Source: Nitrosotalea sp.
GTDB lineage: Archaea; Thermoproteota; Nitrososphaeria; Nitrososphaerales; Nitrosopumilaceae
NCBI GenBank assembly: GCA_025451075.1
Contig: JANWLA010000023.1
Coordinates: 52,793-116,792, forward strand
DNA: 64,000 nt
Direction of reading: 5' to 3'
In this document: positions 9,372 to 18,483 of the stretch, piece by piece
Position numbering within the stretch: the first letter of the stretch is position 1
Layout of the letters: each line of letters starts with the position of its first letter
The notes under the pieces: generated by a model
The model's input: the letters and a program-made list of their open reading frames with translations, nothing else
Database searches by the model: none
What the model was told of the DNA's origin: nothing
Translations under genes and position numbers: made by a program

Positions 9372-10721
9372 ATGCAAGAAAATTATGTTGACAAGAATTT
9401 CTCAGGGTTGGTCTCAGATCTGCAGAAATTGATCCAGCAACCAAGCGTTTCTGCAAAAAACCTGGGCCTCAAAGAATGCTCACAACTGATTGTTCAAATG
9501 ATGAAAAAGTCAGGTATTCATGCAGAGATACTGCATGTCAAAAAAGGAGTACCTCCTGCAATATACGGCGAGATAAAATCAAAACAAAGTCCTGGCAAGA
9601 CACTTTTATTTTATAACCATTATGATGTCCAACCCGAAGAGCCACTTGAGCTATGGGATGACAAGCCATTTAGCGGAAAAATAAAGGGAAACAAGATTTT
9701 TGGAAGGGGCTCTGCTGATGACAAGGGAGAGCTTGTCACAAGAATAAAGGCAGTAGAGGCATTTTTGAAAACAACAGGCGATGTCCCGTGCAACATAAAA
9801 TTTTTCATTGAAGGTGAAGAAGAGATTGGAAGCATACACATTGAGGATTATCTAAAAAAATACCAGAAAAAATTATCCTGTGATGCAGTAATCTGGGAGT
9901 TTGGGTACGTCGATGAGAAAGACCGGCCAATAATCAGTCTTGGAATGAAGGGGTTGCTGTATGTGGAACTATCAAAGACTGAATCCATTCGCGATGCACA
10001 TTCAAGTTTAGCAGTAATAATAGAAAATCCCGCTTGGCTACTAGTTGAGGCATTAAAGACACTTCGTGATACAAATGGTAAAGTGCTGATAAAAGATTGG
10101 TATAACGAAGTAGACGAATTTACAAAAGAAGACTTGGCAATCATATCATCAGAGCCATTTGATGAAGCCTCGTTTAAAAAAGAATATGGAATCAAAAAAT
10201 TTGTTGGAAACAAAAAAGGCGTTGCAGTAAAAAAAGCACTTGTTGGCGAGCCGACGTGCAACATTGCAGGATTTACATCAGGATATGAGGGACCTGGTGC
10301 AAAAACTGTCTTGCCATCAAAGGCGCTTGTAAAAATTGATTTCAGGCTGGTACCAAAAATGGATCCAAAAAAACAACTTGCCCGCCTGAAAAAACATCTA
10401 AAAGAAAATGGATTTGGGGACATTCAAGTTACGCTGATTCACGGCGAGGCTGCCGCAAGAACTAGATTGTCTGATCCTTTTGTTGGGACAGTAAAAAAAG
10501 CAGCAGACGAGTCCTTTGGTAAATCAATACTCAGTGTCTCCTCTGCAGGAACTGGACCCATGTTCTCGTTTGTCAAGTTTCTGCATTCTCCATGCATTGC
10601 AGTAGGGAGCACCTATGTATTTGCAAGAATCCATTCTCCAAATGAATTTGCAAGAATTGATCTGCTGAAAAAAACCACAAAATGCATGTGTAAGATAATT
10701 AGAAATTTTGCATCACAATAG
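9372..10721 (+). CDS. M20 family metallopeptidase
   Basis: LLFYNHYDVQPEEPLELWDDKPF, GRGSADDKGELVTRI, IEGEEEIGS. Confidence 0.93.
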   Translation: MQENYVDKNFSGLVSDLQKLIQQPSVSAKNLGLKECSQLIVQMMKKSGIHAEILHVKKGVPPAIYGEIKSKQSPGKTLLFYNHYDVQPEEPLELWDDKPFSGKIKGNKIFGRGSADDKGELVTRIKAVEAFLKTTGDVPCNIKFFIEGEEEIGSIHIEDYLKKYQKKLSCDAVIWEFGYVDEKDRPIISLGMKGLLYVELSKTESIRDAHSSLAVIIENPAWLLVEALKTLRDTNGKVLIKDWYNEVDEFTKEDLAIISSEPFDEASFKKEYGIKKFVGNKKGVAVKKALVGEPTCNIAGFTSGYEGPGAKTVLPSKALVKIDFRLVPKMDPKKQLARLKKHLKENGFGDIQVTLIHGEAAARTRLSDPFVGTVKKAADESFGKSILSVSSAGTGPMFSFVKFLHSPCIAVGSTYVFARIHSPNEFARIDLLKKTTKCMCKIIRNFASQ

Positions 10722-10841
10722 GTTCCATGATTTTAAGAAAGACTGAAAACTTCAAATCCGTTTGATCTCTTGCCTCTGACCTGCTGATCCGTGGGCAATT
10801 GCACAGAAAGGCCTTTATTGTGCTCATTTTGCATTGCAAAT

Positions 10842-11435
10842 ATGGCTTACATGTACATGCCGGGAGCTACTGCGGTCGGTATTATATATGACGGCGGTGT
10901 CGTCATGGCAAGTGAGAGAAGAATCGCTTATGGTAATTTTGTCGTAAGCAAGACTACAAAAAAGACATTCAAGATTACTGATTTTGTTGGTGCATGCTGC
11001 GCTGGAATGGTTGCAGACATGCAGGTTTTGGCAATGCAGATGAAAGCAATGACAAAGATAAGAAAGATGGAACTCAAGCGAGAGATTCCTCCAAATTCTG
11101 TAGCCAAGATGATGTCAACTATGATGTATGAAAGACGATACTATCCTCTCATGACACAGGTAATCGTTGGAGGAGTAGATGGTGATGCAGTAATTTACAC
11201 ACTTGATCCACTAGGTTCAGTTTTACCAGATGATTATGCTTCTGTAGGAACAGGTGCAGAAATGGCACTTGGAGTTTTGGATCAGGAATTCAAACCAAAG
11301 ATGAGTGAAAAAGATGCAGTAAACCTTGCAGTCAAGTCCATCAAGTCTGCAATAATGAGAGACAATGCAAGTGGAGACGGAATAGACATTCTAGTCGTTG
11401 ACAAGAACGGAACAAGAGAATTTACCGCAAACTAG
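10842..11435 (+). CDS. psmB: Proteasome beta subunit
   Basis: MYMPGATAVGIIYDGGVVMASERRIAYGNFVVSKTTKKTF...RDNASGDGIDI; in-frame ATG 10842 preferred to 10791. Confidence 0.92.
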   Translation: MAYMYMPGATAVGIIYDGGVVMASERRIAYGNFVVSKTTKKTFKITDFVGACCAGMVADMQVLAMQMKAMTKIRKMELKREIPPNSVAKMMSTMMYERRYYPLMTQVIVGGVDGDAVIYTLDPLGSVLPDDYASVGTGAEMALGVLDQEFKPKMSEKDAVNLAVKSIKSAIMRDNASGDGIDILVVDKNGTREFTAN

Positions 11436-11439
11436 AAAA

Positions 11440-11916
11440 CTACTTTTTAATTAACTTGGCAGCTTCCCAATACTTGTCAGATATGTAATGCAGATTTTTC
11501 ACAACCTCGCCTTTTGTTATGGTTGCCATTTCTGCACTTGATACCAATGCTTTACCAACTGCAAGAAACTTGTTGTGAACTTCTTCTACCACGCAAATGA
11601 TATCATCTTTTTGAAACTCTGTGAATTTTTTAATTCCAGGCCGCATGACATTTGCTCCATTGCATACAAACTTGATTGCACCTGCATCCACAATTGCTTT
11701 TGGAAATTTCTCAAGCAGGTCAGTCTCTGAGAGAAACGGAAGGTAAGCCTCTCCAATCTTTATTGCTGATATACTATCGCCTGTCACCATGCTTGTGGTA
11801 TCATCAATCTCATGGAGCACCAGTGTCTTTGCCTTTGGAAGTTCAATGTGCCACTGCAGAACCATCTTGTCAATGACTGACGAGATGTCGCTTTTTGAAA
11901 GATTATGCGATTTCAA
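11440..11916 (-). CDS. PUA-domain RNA-binding protein
   Basis: IVDAGAIKFVCNGANVMRPGIKKF...VVEEVHNKFLAVGKALVSSAEM. Confidence 0.85.
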   Translation of the reverse strand: MKSHNLSKSDISSVIDKMVLQWHIELPKAKTLVLHEIDDTTSMVTGDSISAIKIGEAYLPFLSETDLLEKFPKAIVDAGAIKFVCNGANVMRPGIKKFTEFQKDDIICVVEEVHNKFLAVGKALVSSAEMATITKGEVVKNLHYISDKYWEAAKLIKK

Positions 11917-12922
11917 TTCTCGACACTTCCTGTTTGATATCTAGTAAATCCCGTAAAATTGAGCTTGCAGTCTCGATACCTCCTGCACCGCGACCTGTAA
12001 TTGTCTGCTGGCCAGAGTGCTCTGAGTTGAACGTGATGGCGTTTAGCGTACCGTTGACACACATTGGATCATCAAGAGGTATCTCCTTTGGTGCTACGAC
12101 TAAATCTCTCTCACATGACGCGACAAGCTTTATCGCGCAATCCTTTGCTGCTGCCTTTTTAATGTCTCCAGTTGTAACGTCTCTTATTCCAGTCCTTTTG
12201 ATGTCCTTGATTGTTACCTTCATGTCCATTATCCAGTTGGCAAGTATGACAAGCTTGGCTGCCGCATCAAAACCGTCAATGTCAAGTGACTCGTCTGCCT
12301 CGACGTATCCCTTTTTCTTGGCATCTGCAAGTGCAGCCTTGAATGTCAGGCCTGTTGCCATGTTTGTCAAGATGTAATTTGTAGTGCCGTTGAGTATTCC
12401 TTGAAATGAAACTATTCTTTCGCCTCGCAAGCTGTTCTTTGCATAGTCCAAAATTGGTGTTCCTCCTCCAACTGTTCCGCTAAATTTTAGCTGGACCTGG
12501 TTGTATGTTGCAAGCTCTATCAATGATGGAAATGCAAGAGCAAGTGGTCCCTTGTTTACTGTTATGACATTCAGGCCTTTTTTCATTGCATTTACAATGT
12601 GTGACATGCCAGGCTCTGCATCCTTGTAGTTGCTGGGGGTTGTCTCAATTAGCACTTCGGCATCCATCCCGTTTATCATGTCAAGGCCATTTGCATCTTT
12701 TTCCTTGTTGTGATATTTTCGTATGCTCCCATATTTTTTCTTGACCTCAAGCAACCTGTTCAAGTCAAGGCCTGCCGATGAAGCAGCAGAACCATTTGAA
12801 TCAAAGACTCCGACTATTCTTGGTTTTAGTCCGTGCTTTGCATACAGGTCCTCTGATCTAGAAAGTAAAAGTTTTGCAAAACTTTGCCCGACAACTCCAA
12901 AGCCTGATAGTATGATTCGCAA
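11903..12922 (-). CDS. hom: Homoserine dehydrogenase
   Basis: ILSGFGVVGQSFAKLL, VNKGPLAL, SGTVGGGTPIL, GILNGTTNYILTNM. Confidence 0.93.
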   Translation of the reverse strand: MRIILSGFGVVGQSFAKLLLSRSEDLYAKHGLKPRIVGVFDSNGSAASSAGLDLNRLLEVKKKYGSIRKYHNKEKDANGLDMINGMDAEVLIETTPSNYKDAEPGMSHIVNAMKKGLNVITVNKGPLALAFPSLIELATYNQVQLKFSGTVGGGTPILDYAKNSLRGERIVSFQGILNGTTNYILTNMATGLTFKAALADAKKKGYVEADESLDIDGFDAAAKLVILANWIMDMKVTIKDIKRTGIRDVTTGDIKKAAAKDCAIKLVASCERDLVVAPKEIPLDDPMCVNGTLNAITFNSEHSGQQTITGRGAGGIETASSILRDLLDIKQEVSRIEIA

Positions 12923-12990
12923 TATTCACAAGACACATTTTGGTATTAATTAAGATTGACGATTTCTCAGATTGCTTTATTAAAGCAATA

Positions 12991-13665
12991 ATGAAAAATC
13001 ATCACGTGCGCTCAAAAAAGTATCTTTATGCGGGAATATCTGGCGCAGTAATTGTTGCAGCTGCCATTATAGTTATTCAATTCGTTCTTCCAATGGCAGG
13101 CCCTGATGTCACCAGTACTGCTGCAAACCAAGTTGCATATCTTGATTTTTCATACGACGAAGAAAACTCTGATCTAAAATCTGATCTTGCACTGCATCAC
13201 ATCAACATGACAAAACCAATCAGGCTGAGCAGCCAGACAGATGTTGAGCAGTATTGCAACTTTTTGACTGATCCCAAAAAGCAGGCACTTGTCACATATT
13301 GTACTTCTACAGTACTTACAAGCAAAGCTGGAAACCTTGGAGACATTGACATGGTGGGCTCTGCTGACTTGCCAGGGCTTGTAGTTGTTGCATTGCAATC
13401 AAACCCATTGCTGACAAACTATGATGATGTAAAAACTGTCTTTAGCACCGTCATAAACAGCACCATATGCTCATGCTGGGACAAGACTGCCCCTGATGGT
13501 TTTCTCACCTTGTCTGCATTTGTAGACAAGCTGCGTGACACTCATCTTCAAACAAAAGATCCTACAACCAGCACCCATGTGATACCGCTTGGAAACAAGC
13601 ATTTCAAGATTGAGCTCACCACAAATACAGATGGCTATCTGTGGAAGCTTCTTGTCTCCAAGTAA
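12991..13665 (+). CDS. Hypothetical membrane-anchored/secreted protein
   Basis: N-terminal TM (YLYAGISGAVIVAAAIIVIQFVLP); extracellular-type remainder. Confidence 0.7.
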   Translation: MKNHHVRSKKYLYAGISGAVIVAAAIIVIQFVLPMAGPDVTSTAANQVAYLDFSYDEENSDLKSDLALHHINMTKPIRLSSQTDVEQYCNFLTDPKKQALVTYCTSTVLTSKAGNLGDIDMVGSADLPGLVVVALQSNPLLTNYDDVKTVFSTVINSTICSCWDKTAPDGFLTLSAFVDKLRDTHLQTKDPTTSTHVIPLGNKHFKIELTTNTDGYLWKLLVSK

Positions 13666-13749
13666 TTAACTGAGTTTTGTCAACTTGATGACTCATAAAA
13701 AATCTTGATAATACCTGCATCTTAAATATGAAAAAAAGTCAATATTAGG

Positions 13750-14973
13750 ATGGCAGTTAAATCGATAAAGCAAGATTACGTATTTCCTAATGATATTACA
13801 TCAATGATGGAGACATTCAAAGAAATGGTAAATTTTTGCATAAAAATAGGATTACAGGAGAACATATCAACTCTAAAGAAATTCTCATCACTACATTACA
13901 AGGACTTGTCTCAATTTGATATACAATCCAAGTACAAGCTTACAGCCATGTCTCAGGCAATGGGAAGACTAGCTCAAAGAAAAAGAGACATGAGGAAGGG
14001 AAACGCTCCAAAATCTCCGTATGTATCAAAACCATATTTAGTTTCATGCTATGGTTTTATGATAACTGGTATGCTGCTATCATTTCCAATTTCAAATGAT
14101 GACAAGTTTCTGGTCAAACTAAACGAGTACACCACATCACAACTTGAAAATGTAGAACCCCGATCATTTACGATAACATCTAATTCACTATCAATTTCAG
14201 TCAGGAAGCAAGTGGGGCAAATCATTCCTGAAAATATAATTGGAGTGGATAGAAACCTAAGAAATATTACAATATCAACTTCAAATGAATCAATTATGTA
14301 CAATACCAACAAGTTACTCTTGATTAAGGAAAACACATCTCATGTGATATCGTCTTTTAAGAGATTTGACGTAAGAGTAAAGAGACATTTCCAACAAAGA
14401 CTTGGCAACAGAAGATCAAGAAGGGTGCAGCAACATCTGCACAAGATCTCAAAGGATGTAGTAGAAAGAGCAGTAGAATCAAAAAGCATGATAATATTCG
14501 AGGATCTAAAAGGAATTCGAAAACTATACAGAAAAGGAAATGGTCAAGGAAACAAGTATAGAAGGAAATTAAACTCATGGTCGTTCTACGAACTGCAAAG
14601 ACAGATTGCATACAAGGCAGAATGGGAAGGAATTCCTGTTGACTTCGTAGATCCTAAACGCACAAGCCAGCTCTGTCCAATATGCGGAGGGAGACTCCAA
14701 GAGGACAGGTTTCACAGACGAAAACTGTTGTGCATTAATTGTAAGAAATCAATGGACAGGGATGTAATTGCATCCATGAATATTGCTTACAAGGGGTGGA
14801 GTAGGTTTTGCCATCCTAGAGGGCTTTTAGTTGAAGCGATGAAGGGGAACGTGAAATACCTACAACCACTAATCCTTCGAGTGGATGGAAGCAAGTTAGT
14901 TGAGGCTCAAGCACGAGCCATCAAGTTGACAGAACCATTAACTGCATATCTTGGTTTACGAAGGTTGACGTGA
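13750..14973 (+). mobile_element. tnpB: Stand-alone IS200/IS605-family TnpB (OrfB)
   Basis: RuvC-like GVDRNLRNITIS (D), SMIIFEDLKGI (E), DRDVIASMNIA (D); zinc ribbon CPICGG...CINCKK; C-terminal EAMKGN...PLILRVDGSKL; no TnpA nearby. Confidence 0.92.
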
Positions 14974-15001
14974 CTCTTTAATCCGTAGAAAATAGATTTT
15001 G

Positions 15002-15769
15002 GTGTTATCATTGCTTGATTATCTGTGGCTCTTGCCACTTGGTTTTGTAGCTGGTGTGATAGGATCCATGATAGGGCTGGGAGGGGGATTCGTAGTGGTA
15101 CCTGTACTAACTTTTTTTGGATTTGCTCCAACACTTGCCGCAAGCGACAGCCTCTTTGCAGCCTTTAGCAATGCAGTGGCATCTACTGTATCTTATGCAA
15201 GACAAAAAAGAATTGTATATCCACTTGGGATAAAACTTGCACTCTTATCAATACCTGGAACAATTATTGGTGCGTATATCTCAGATGGAGTCTCACCGCC
15301 AGTCTTTAAAATTATGTTTGGGATGGTTCTGATCTCATCAGGTGTCTACATTTACCTGCGAAGAAAAATGGAATCAAGAGAACGTAATTTATCCAAACAA
15401 CTCATGGTTCTAGTAGCCGGTGCAAGTTTTTTTGCAGGGATAATCTCTAGCTTGTTTGGAATTGGAGGCGGCACTGTCTTTGTCCCTCTGATGGTAGTTG
15501 CAATTGGACTGTCCATGAAACTTGCTGCACCTACGTCCCAGTTTATCCTAATGTTTGCAGCAGCATCTGGCATGATAGTGCACTCTATCTTGGGCCATCC
15601 AAATTATTATGAAGCAGGAATGCTCTCAATTGGGTCCTTTGCAGGAGGCATTATTGGAAGCAAGTTATCTACAAGAGTAAATGAAGGAAAACTCAGGATA
15701 TTCATAACGCTAGTGCTTGGCATAACTGCAGCCAAACTTGTCATTGATGCACTGGCCAGTCATTTTTGA
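15002..15769 (+). CDS. Sulfite exporter TauE/SafE family membrane protein
   Basis: GFVAGVIGSMIGLGGGFVVVPVL and FFAGIISSLFGIGGGTVFVPLM duplicated glycine motifs. Confidence 0.93.
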   Translation: MLSLLDYLWLLPLGFVAGVIGSMIGLGGGFVVVPVLTFFGFAPTLAASDSLFAAFSNAVASTVSYARQKRIVYPLGIKLALLSIPGTIIGAYISDGVSPPVFKIMFGMVLISSGVYIYLRRKMESRERNLSKQLMVLVAGASFFAGIISSLFGIGGGTVFVPLMVVAIGLSMKLAAPTSQFILMFAAASGMIVHSILGHPNYYEAGMLSIGSFAGGIIGSKLSTRVNEGKLRIFITLVLGITAAKLVIDALASHF

Positions 15770-15797
15770 TTTGGTATAGATTTTTTATCAAATAGGG

Positions 15798-15824
15798 AAC
15801 TACACTATCTGACTAGTTCCCCCA
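15798..15824. promoter_or_regulatory. Inverted repeat gggaacta-N11-tagttccc downstream of TauE-like gene
   Basis: 8-bp perfect arms read directly. Confidence 0.5.
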
Positions 15825-15833
15825 ATGGGTCAT

Positions 15834-15926
15834 GCTAGATTCAAAATCAGTGTTAAAAACTAGAAGAATTCTACACCAATTTTTTATGATATGTACGTCC
15901 AGTACGTGTAAGAAATGAAAACTGTA
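15834..15926 (+). repeat. Dispersed upstream module R1 copy A (shared with ~31543-31632)
   Basis: agattcaaaat..aaaactagaaga.ttctacaccaattttttA...gtccagtacgtgta.gaaATGAAAACT.TACA shared by both copies. Confidence 0.8.
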
Positions 15927-16901
15927 CATCTTGCAATAATTATTGGAGCCGGAATTGGTGTAATTATTGTTGTAGTTTCAATGTTTTTCTTTATGGCCAC
16001 AAATGTGCCACCACCACATTCAATGGCATACTTGAAAAATGATACAGGTATAGTCACCTTGGGAAATCAGGCGTACTATTTTGAGACACCAAATTATTCT
16101 CATGATGCTTACTTTAACTCACCGCAAATTTCATTTCATGATGTAACCTTTACTTTATTTCCAACAGGGTTTAGAGGAGGATTACCTATTCCATGTACTA
16201 GCAGTCCTGAGAATTTCCAATACTATTGGACTGATGCTAAGTTTACAGATAGTACTCATGAATTATTACACATACTGGGGGATTCTCCACCATGTCCTAC
16301 ACGTCCCATTCCAACAATGTTTAGTACTCATACAAATCCTCAAGCAGGTTTGACATTTTATAATGGCAAAATGAAATTGCTGGTAAGTACCAATATTGTC
16401 AATTCAACTTCTAATGGTCCTGAGTTCAAAGTTGGTCCAGATCTTCTAGGGCCAATACCGCACCAATTGGTATTTTTCATGAAATCAAATTCAACTGCCA
16501 AGATCTTTGTAGAGTATACCTCTCATGAACCAAACACAGGAACAATGCCAAGTTATTCTAGTGTTTATGTCGGTAAGGGAGGAGAATATACTCAGATTAC
16601 GACACCTGACGTAACCATAAACGCAGATCCGTCATCAATTCCTCTGACAGAAGGCTCAGACACTATAGTTGTGTACAACATTACGGCAAAGGAAGGAGTA
16701 AAGGGAGTGTATTGGATATTTCTGGCACAGTTTTGTAGAGTAATGCCTCTTGCCATTGATATCAATAGTTTGACTATTAGTCCATTTGACATACCAGTCC
16801 AGACGGGAACAATGCATTGTCCAGCTCAATTTCTCGATGGAACAATTCTGGGAATTTCAGAAGGTACTGCGGAATACAAGATGGGACAACCCGTGAAATG
16901 A
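15915..16901 (+). CDS. Hypothetical secreted/membrane-anchored protein
   Basis: MKTVHLAIIIGAGIGVIIVVVSMFFFM N-terminal TM; N-glycosylation-type sequons. Confidence 0.75.
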   Translation: MKTVHLAIIIGAGIGVIIVVVSMFFFMATNVPPPHSMAYLKNDTGIVTLGNQAYYFETPNYSHDAYFNSPQISFHDVTFTLFPTGFRGGLPIPCTSSPENFQYYWTDAKFTDSTHELLHILGDSPPCPTRPIPTMFSTHTNPQAGLTFYNGKMKLLVSTNIVNSTSNGPEFKVGPDLLGPIPHQLVFFMKSNSTAKIFVEYTSHEPNTGTMPSYSSVYVGKGGEYTQITTPDVTINADPSSIPLTEGSDTIVVYNITAKEGVKGVYWIFLAQFCRVMPLAIDINSLTISPFDIPVQTGTMHCPAQFLDGTILGISEGTAEYKMGQPVK

Positions 16902-18481
16902 GAAAAATGAAAATTCTACATCTTTTAATTATTGTAATCCTTGTTACATCTCTCATAACAGTATCACAAAGTGTATTTGCACAACAGACTGCAAAAGAAA
17001 TATTACAACAAAGAGATGATGCCAAAAAAACTGGACTTGTATACAATGGTACTACATTGATGGTAACTCCGGAAATAAATAAAACAGAATTTAAAACAGG
17101 TGAAAAATTTTCAGTCACACAGCATTTGATAAATATGGGAAACAATGTTGCATCAATAATTCATGGCGATCCACTTTTTGAGATAAAGGTTCTTGATGGG
17201 AATAGCAATGTCTCTTTTATTTGGCCAGATGCTATTGTTGATGTAGGCATTACTGAGACCCTCGAGCCTGGCATGTCGACTAGCGGTCGGGTGATATCGG
17301 GAAATGGTGCATTTCCAGAAATTGCGCTTGACAAGCTAGGAAATTATACGATCTATTCTATAGCAAACATTAATTCTGAAGGAATGCCTGCTCATACGGA
17401 ATCAATATGGTCACAACCTCTGAAGATTTCCATATTGCCAGAAAATTATCCATCACAGGTTAATTCCACAAATTCCATATCTACAATTCCTTCCTCAATA
17501 CTTCATTCTCCAGTACCAACACTGTCACCGCCTGAGAATCAATCCGTAGTTGATGCGGCACTAACTGTTCCCGAATTACGAGACTGGTCGCACGACTGGA
17601 AATATGTAGGCATGGGCTTTGGTAGTAACAATAAAGCTGCATCTGGTGACTTTGAATGGCAATATGCCAGTGTGGTTCTAAAAGCACCATCTGGAAGTGC
17701 ACTCTTTCCATGCAATAGCGATTGGTGGGCAACCATAGTGATAGACATGACAACGATGAAAGTTGTACAGGCAAACTATCCTACAATGGAATCACATTCT
17801 TGTCAAGTCATAACACTTGGAGGTTCACTGAGTGGAAGGATAAAACTGTCTAGTAATGTAACAAACATAGAATCTCCATTAAAACAATTCAAATCAGGAG
17901 TCGCGCTCAAAGATATCACATGTGCACCTGATCTTCAGCTAATTGTAAAGGCAAAGAGTCGTTCGCCTGCATGTGTCAAACCAGACGATATCTCCAAATT
18001 GGTTGAAAGAGGGTGGGCTGACAAACCAAACTCGTTGCAGGAAAAATTAGATTTTGCAAATGTATGCCTTGGTATGAATGATGCCTGCAGACATCGTTTT
18101 GATGCACAAAATAATGATCCGTTTGGTATAACAGCATTGATAATTTATCATCCGCCACTATCTTGCATTGGTCCTGTTTCTAATGTAACCATGAATAGTT
18201 GTGCTCCTAACACCTTCTATCTCAAAATAAATTCAAACTCTACTGCATATTTGATAGGCTACAACATTTGTGATGAGGATTCTTGTACAATAAAGAACGA
18301 CTTGTCTGTTTTATTGCCAATCAACGTACTTCTAAAACCTGATTATCAAATGATAGGTTTGCCAGTAAATCTCCAATGGAAGTATGGTGATACAGTTCAC
18401 ATTCAACTTGAAGTGTCACCTAATGATGATAACAAAACTGCATCACTAGTAGATCTTGGAAATTCAACAATAGTTCCATAG
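16898..18481 (+). CDS. Hypothetical secreted protein
   Basis: MRKMKILHLLIIVILVTSLITVSQSVFAQ signal peptide; ATGA overlap with previous gene. Confidence 0.75.
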   Translation: MRKMKILHLLIIVILVTSLITVSQSVFAQQTAKEILQQRDDAKKTGLVYNGTTLMVTPEINKTEFKTGEKFSVTQHLINMGNNVASIIHGDPLFEIKVLDGNSNVSFIWPDAIVDVGITETLEPGMSTSGRVISGNGAFPEIALDKLGNYTIYSIANINSEGMPAHTESIWSQPLKISILPENYPSQVNSTNSISTIPSSILHSPVPTLSPPENQSVVDAALTVPELRDWSHDWKYVGMGFGSNNKAASGDFEWQYASVVLKAPSGSALFPCNSDWWATIVIDMTTMKVVQANYPTMESHSCQVITLGGSLSGRIKLSSNVTNIESPLKQFKSGVALKDITCAPDLQLIVKAKSRSPACVKPDDISKLVERGWADKPNSLQEKLDFANVCLGMNDACRHRFDAQNNDPFGITALIIYHPPLSCIGPVSNVTMNSCAPNTFYLKINSNSTAYLIGYNICDEDSCTIKNDLSVLLPINVLLKPDYQMIGLPVNLQWKYGDTVHIQLEVSPNDDNKTASLVDLGNSTIVP

Positions 18482-18483
18482 AC

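Noticed and set aside
9848-10423. 191-aa minus-strand ORF
   Set aside because: Antisense shadow of the M20 peptidase.
10842-11435. Possible catalytically dead proteasome beta subunit (GATAVG instead of TTTVG)
   Set aside because: Thr1, Glu17-equivalent, Lys (KKTF) and the RDNASG region are all present, so it looks active; the Ser129-equivalent reads GTGA, which alone is not convincing.
11895-12377. 160-aa plus-strand ORF
   Set aside because: Antisense shadow of homoserine dehydrogenase.
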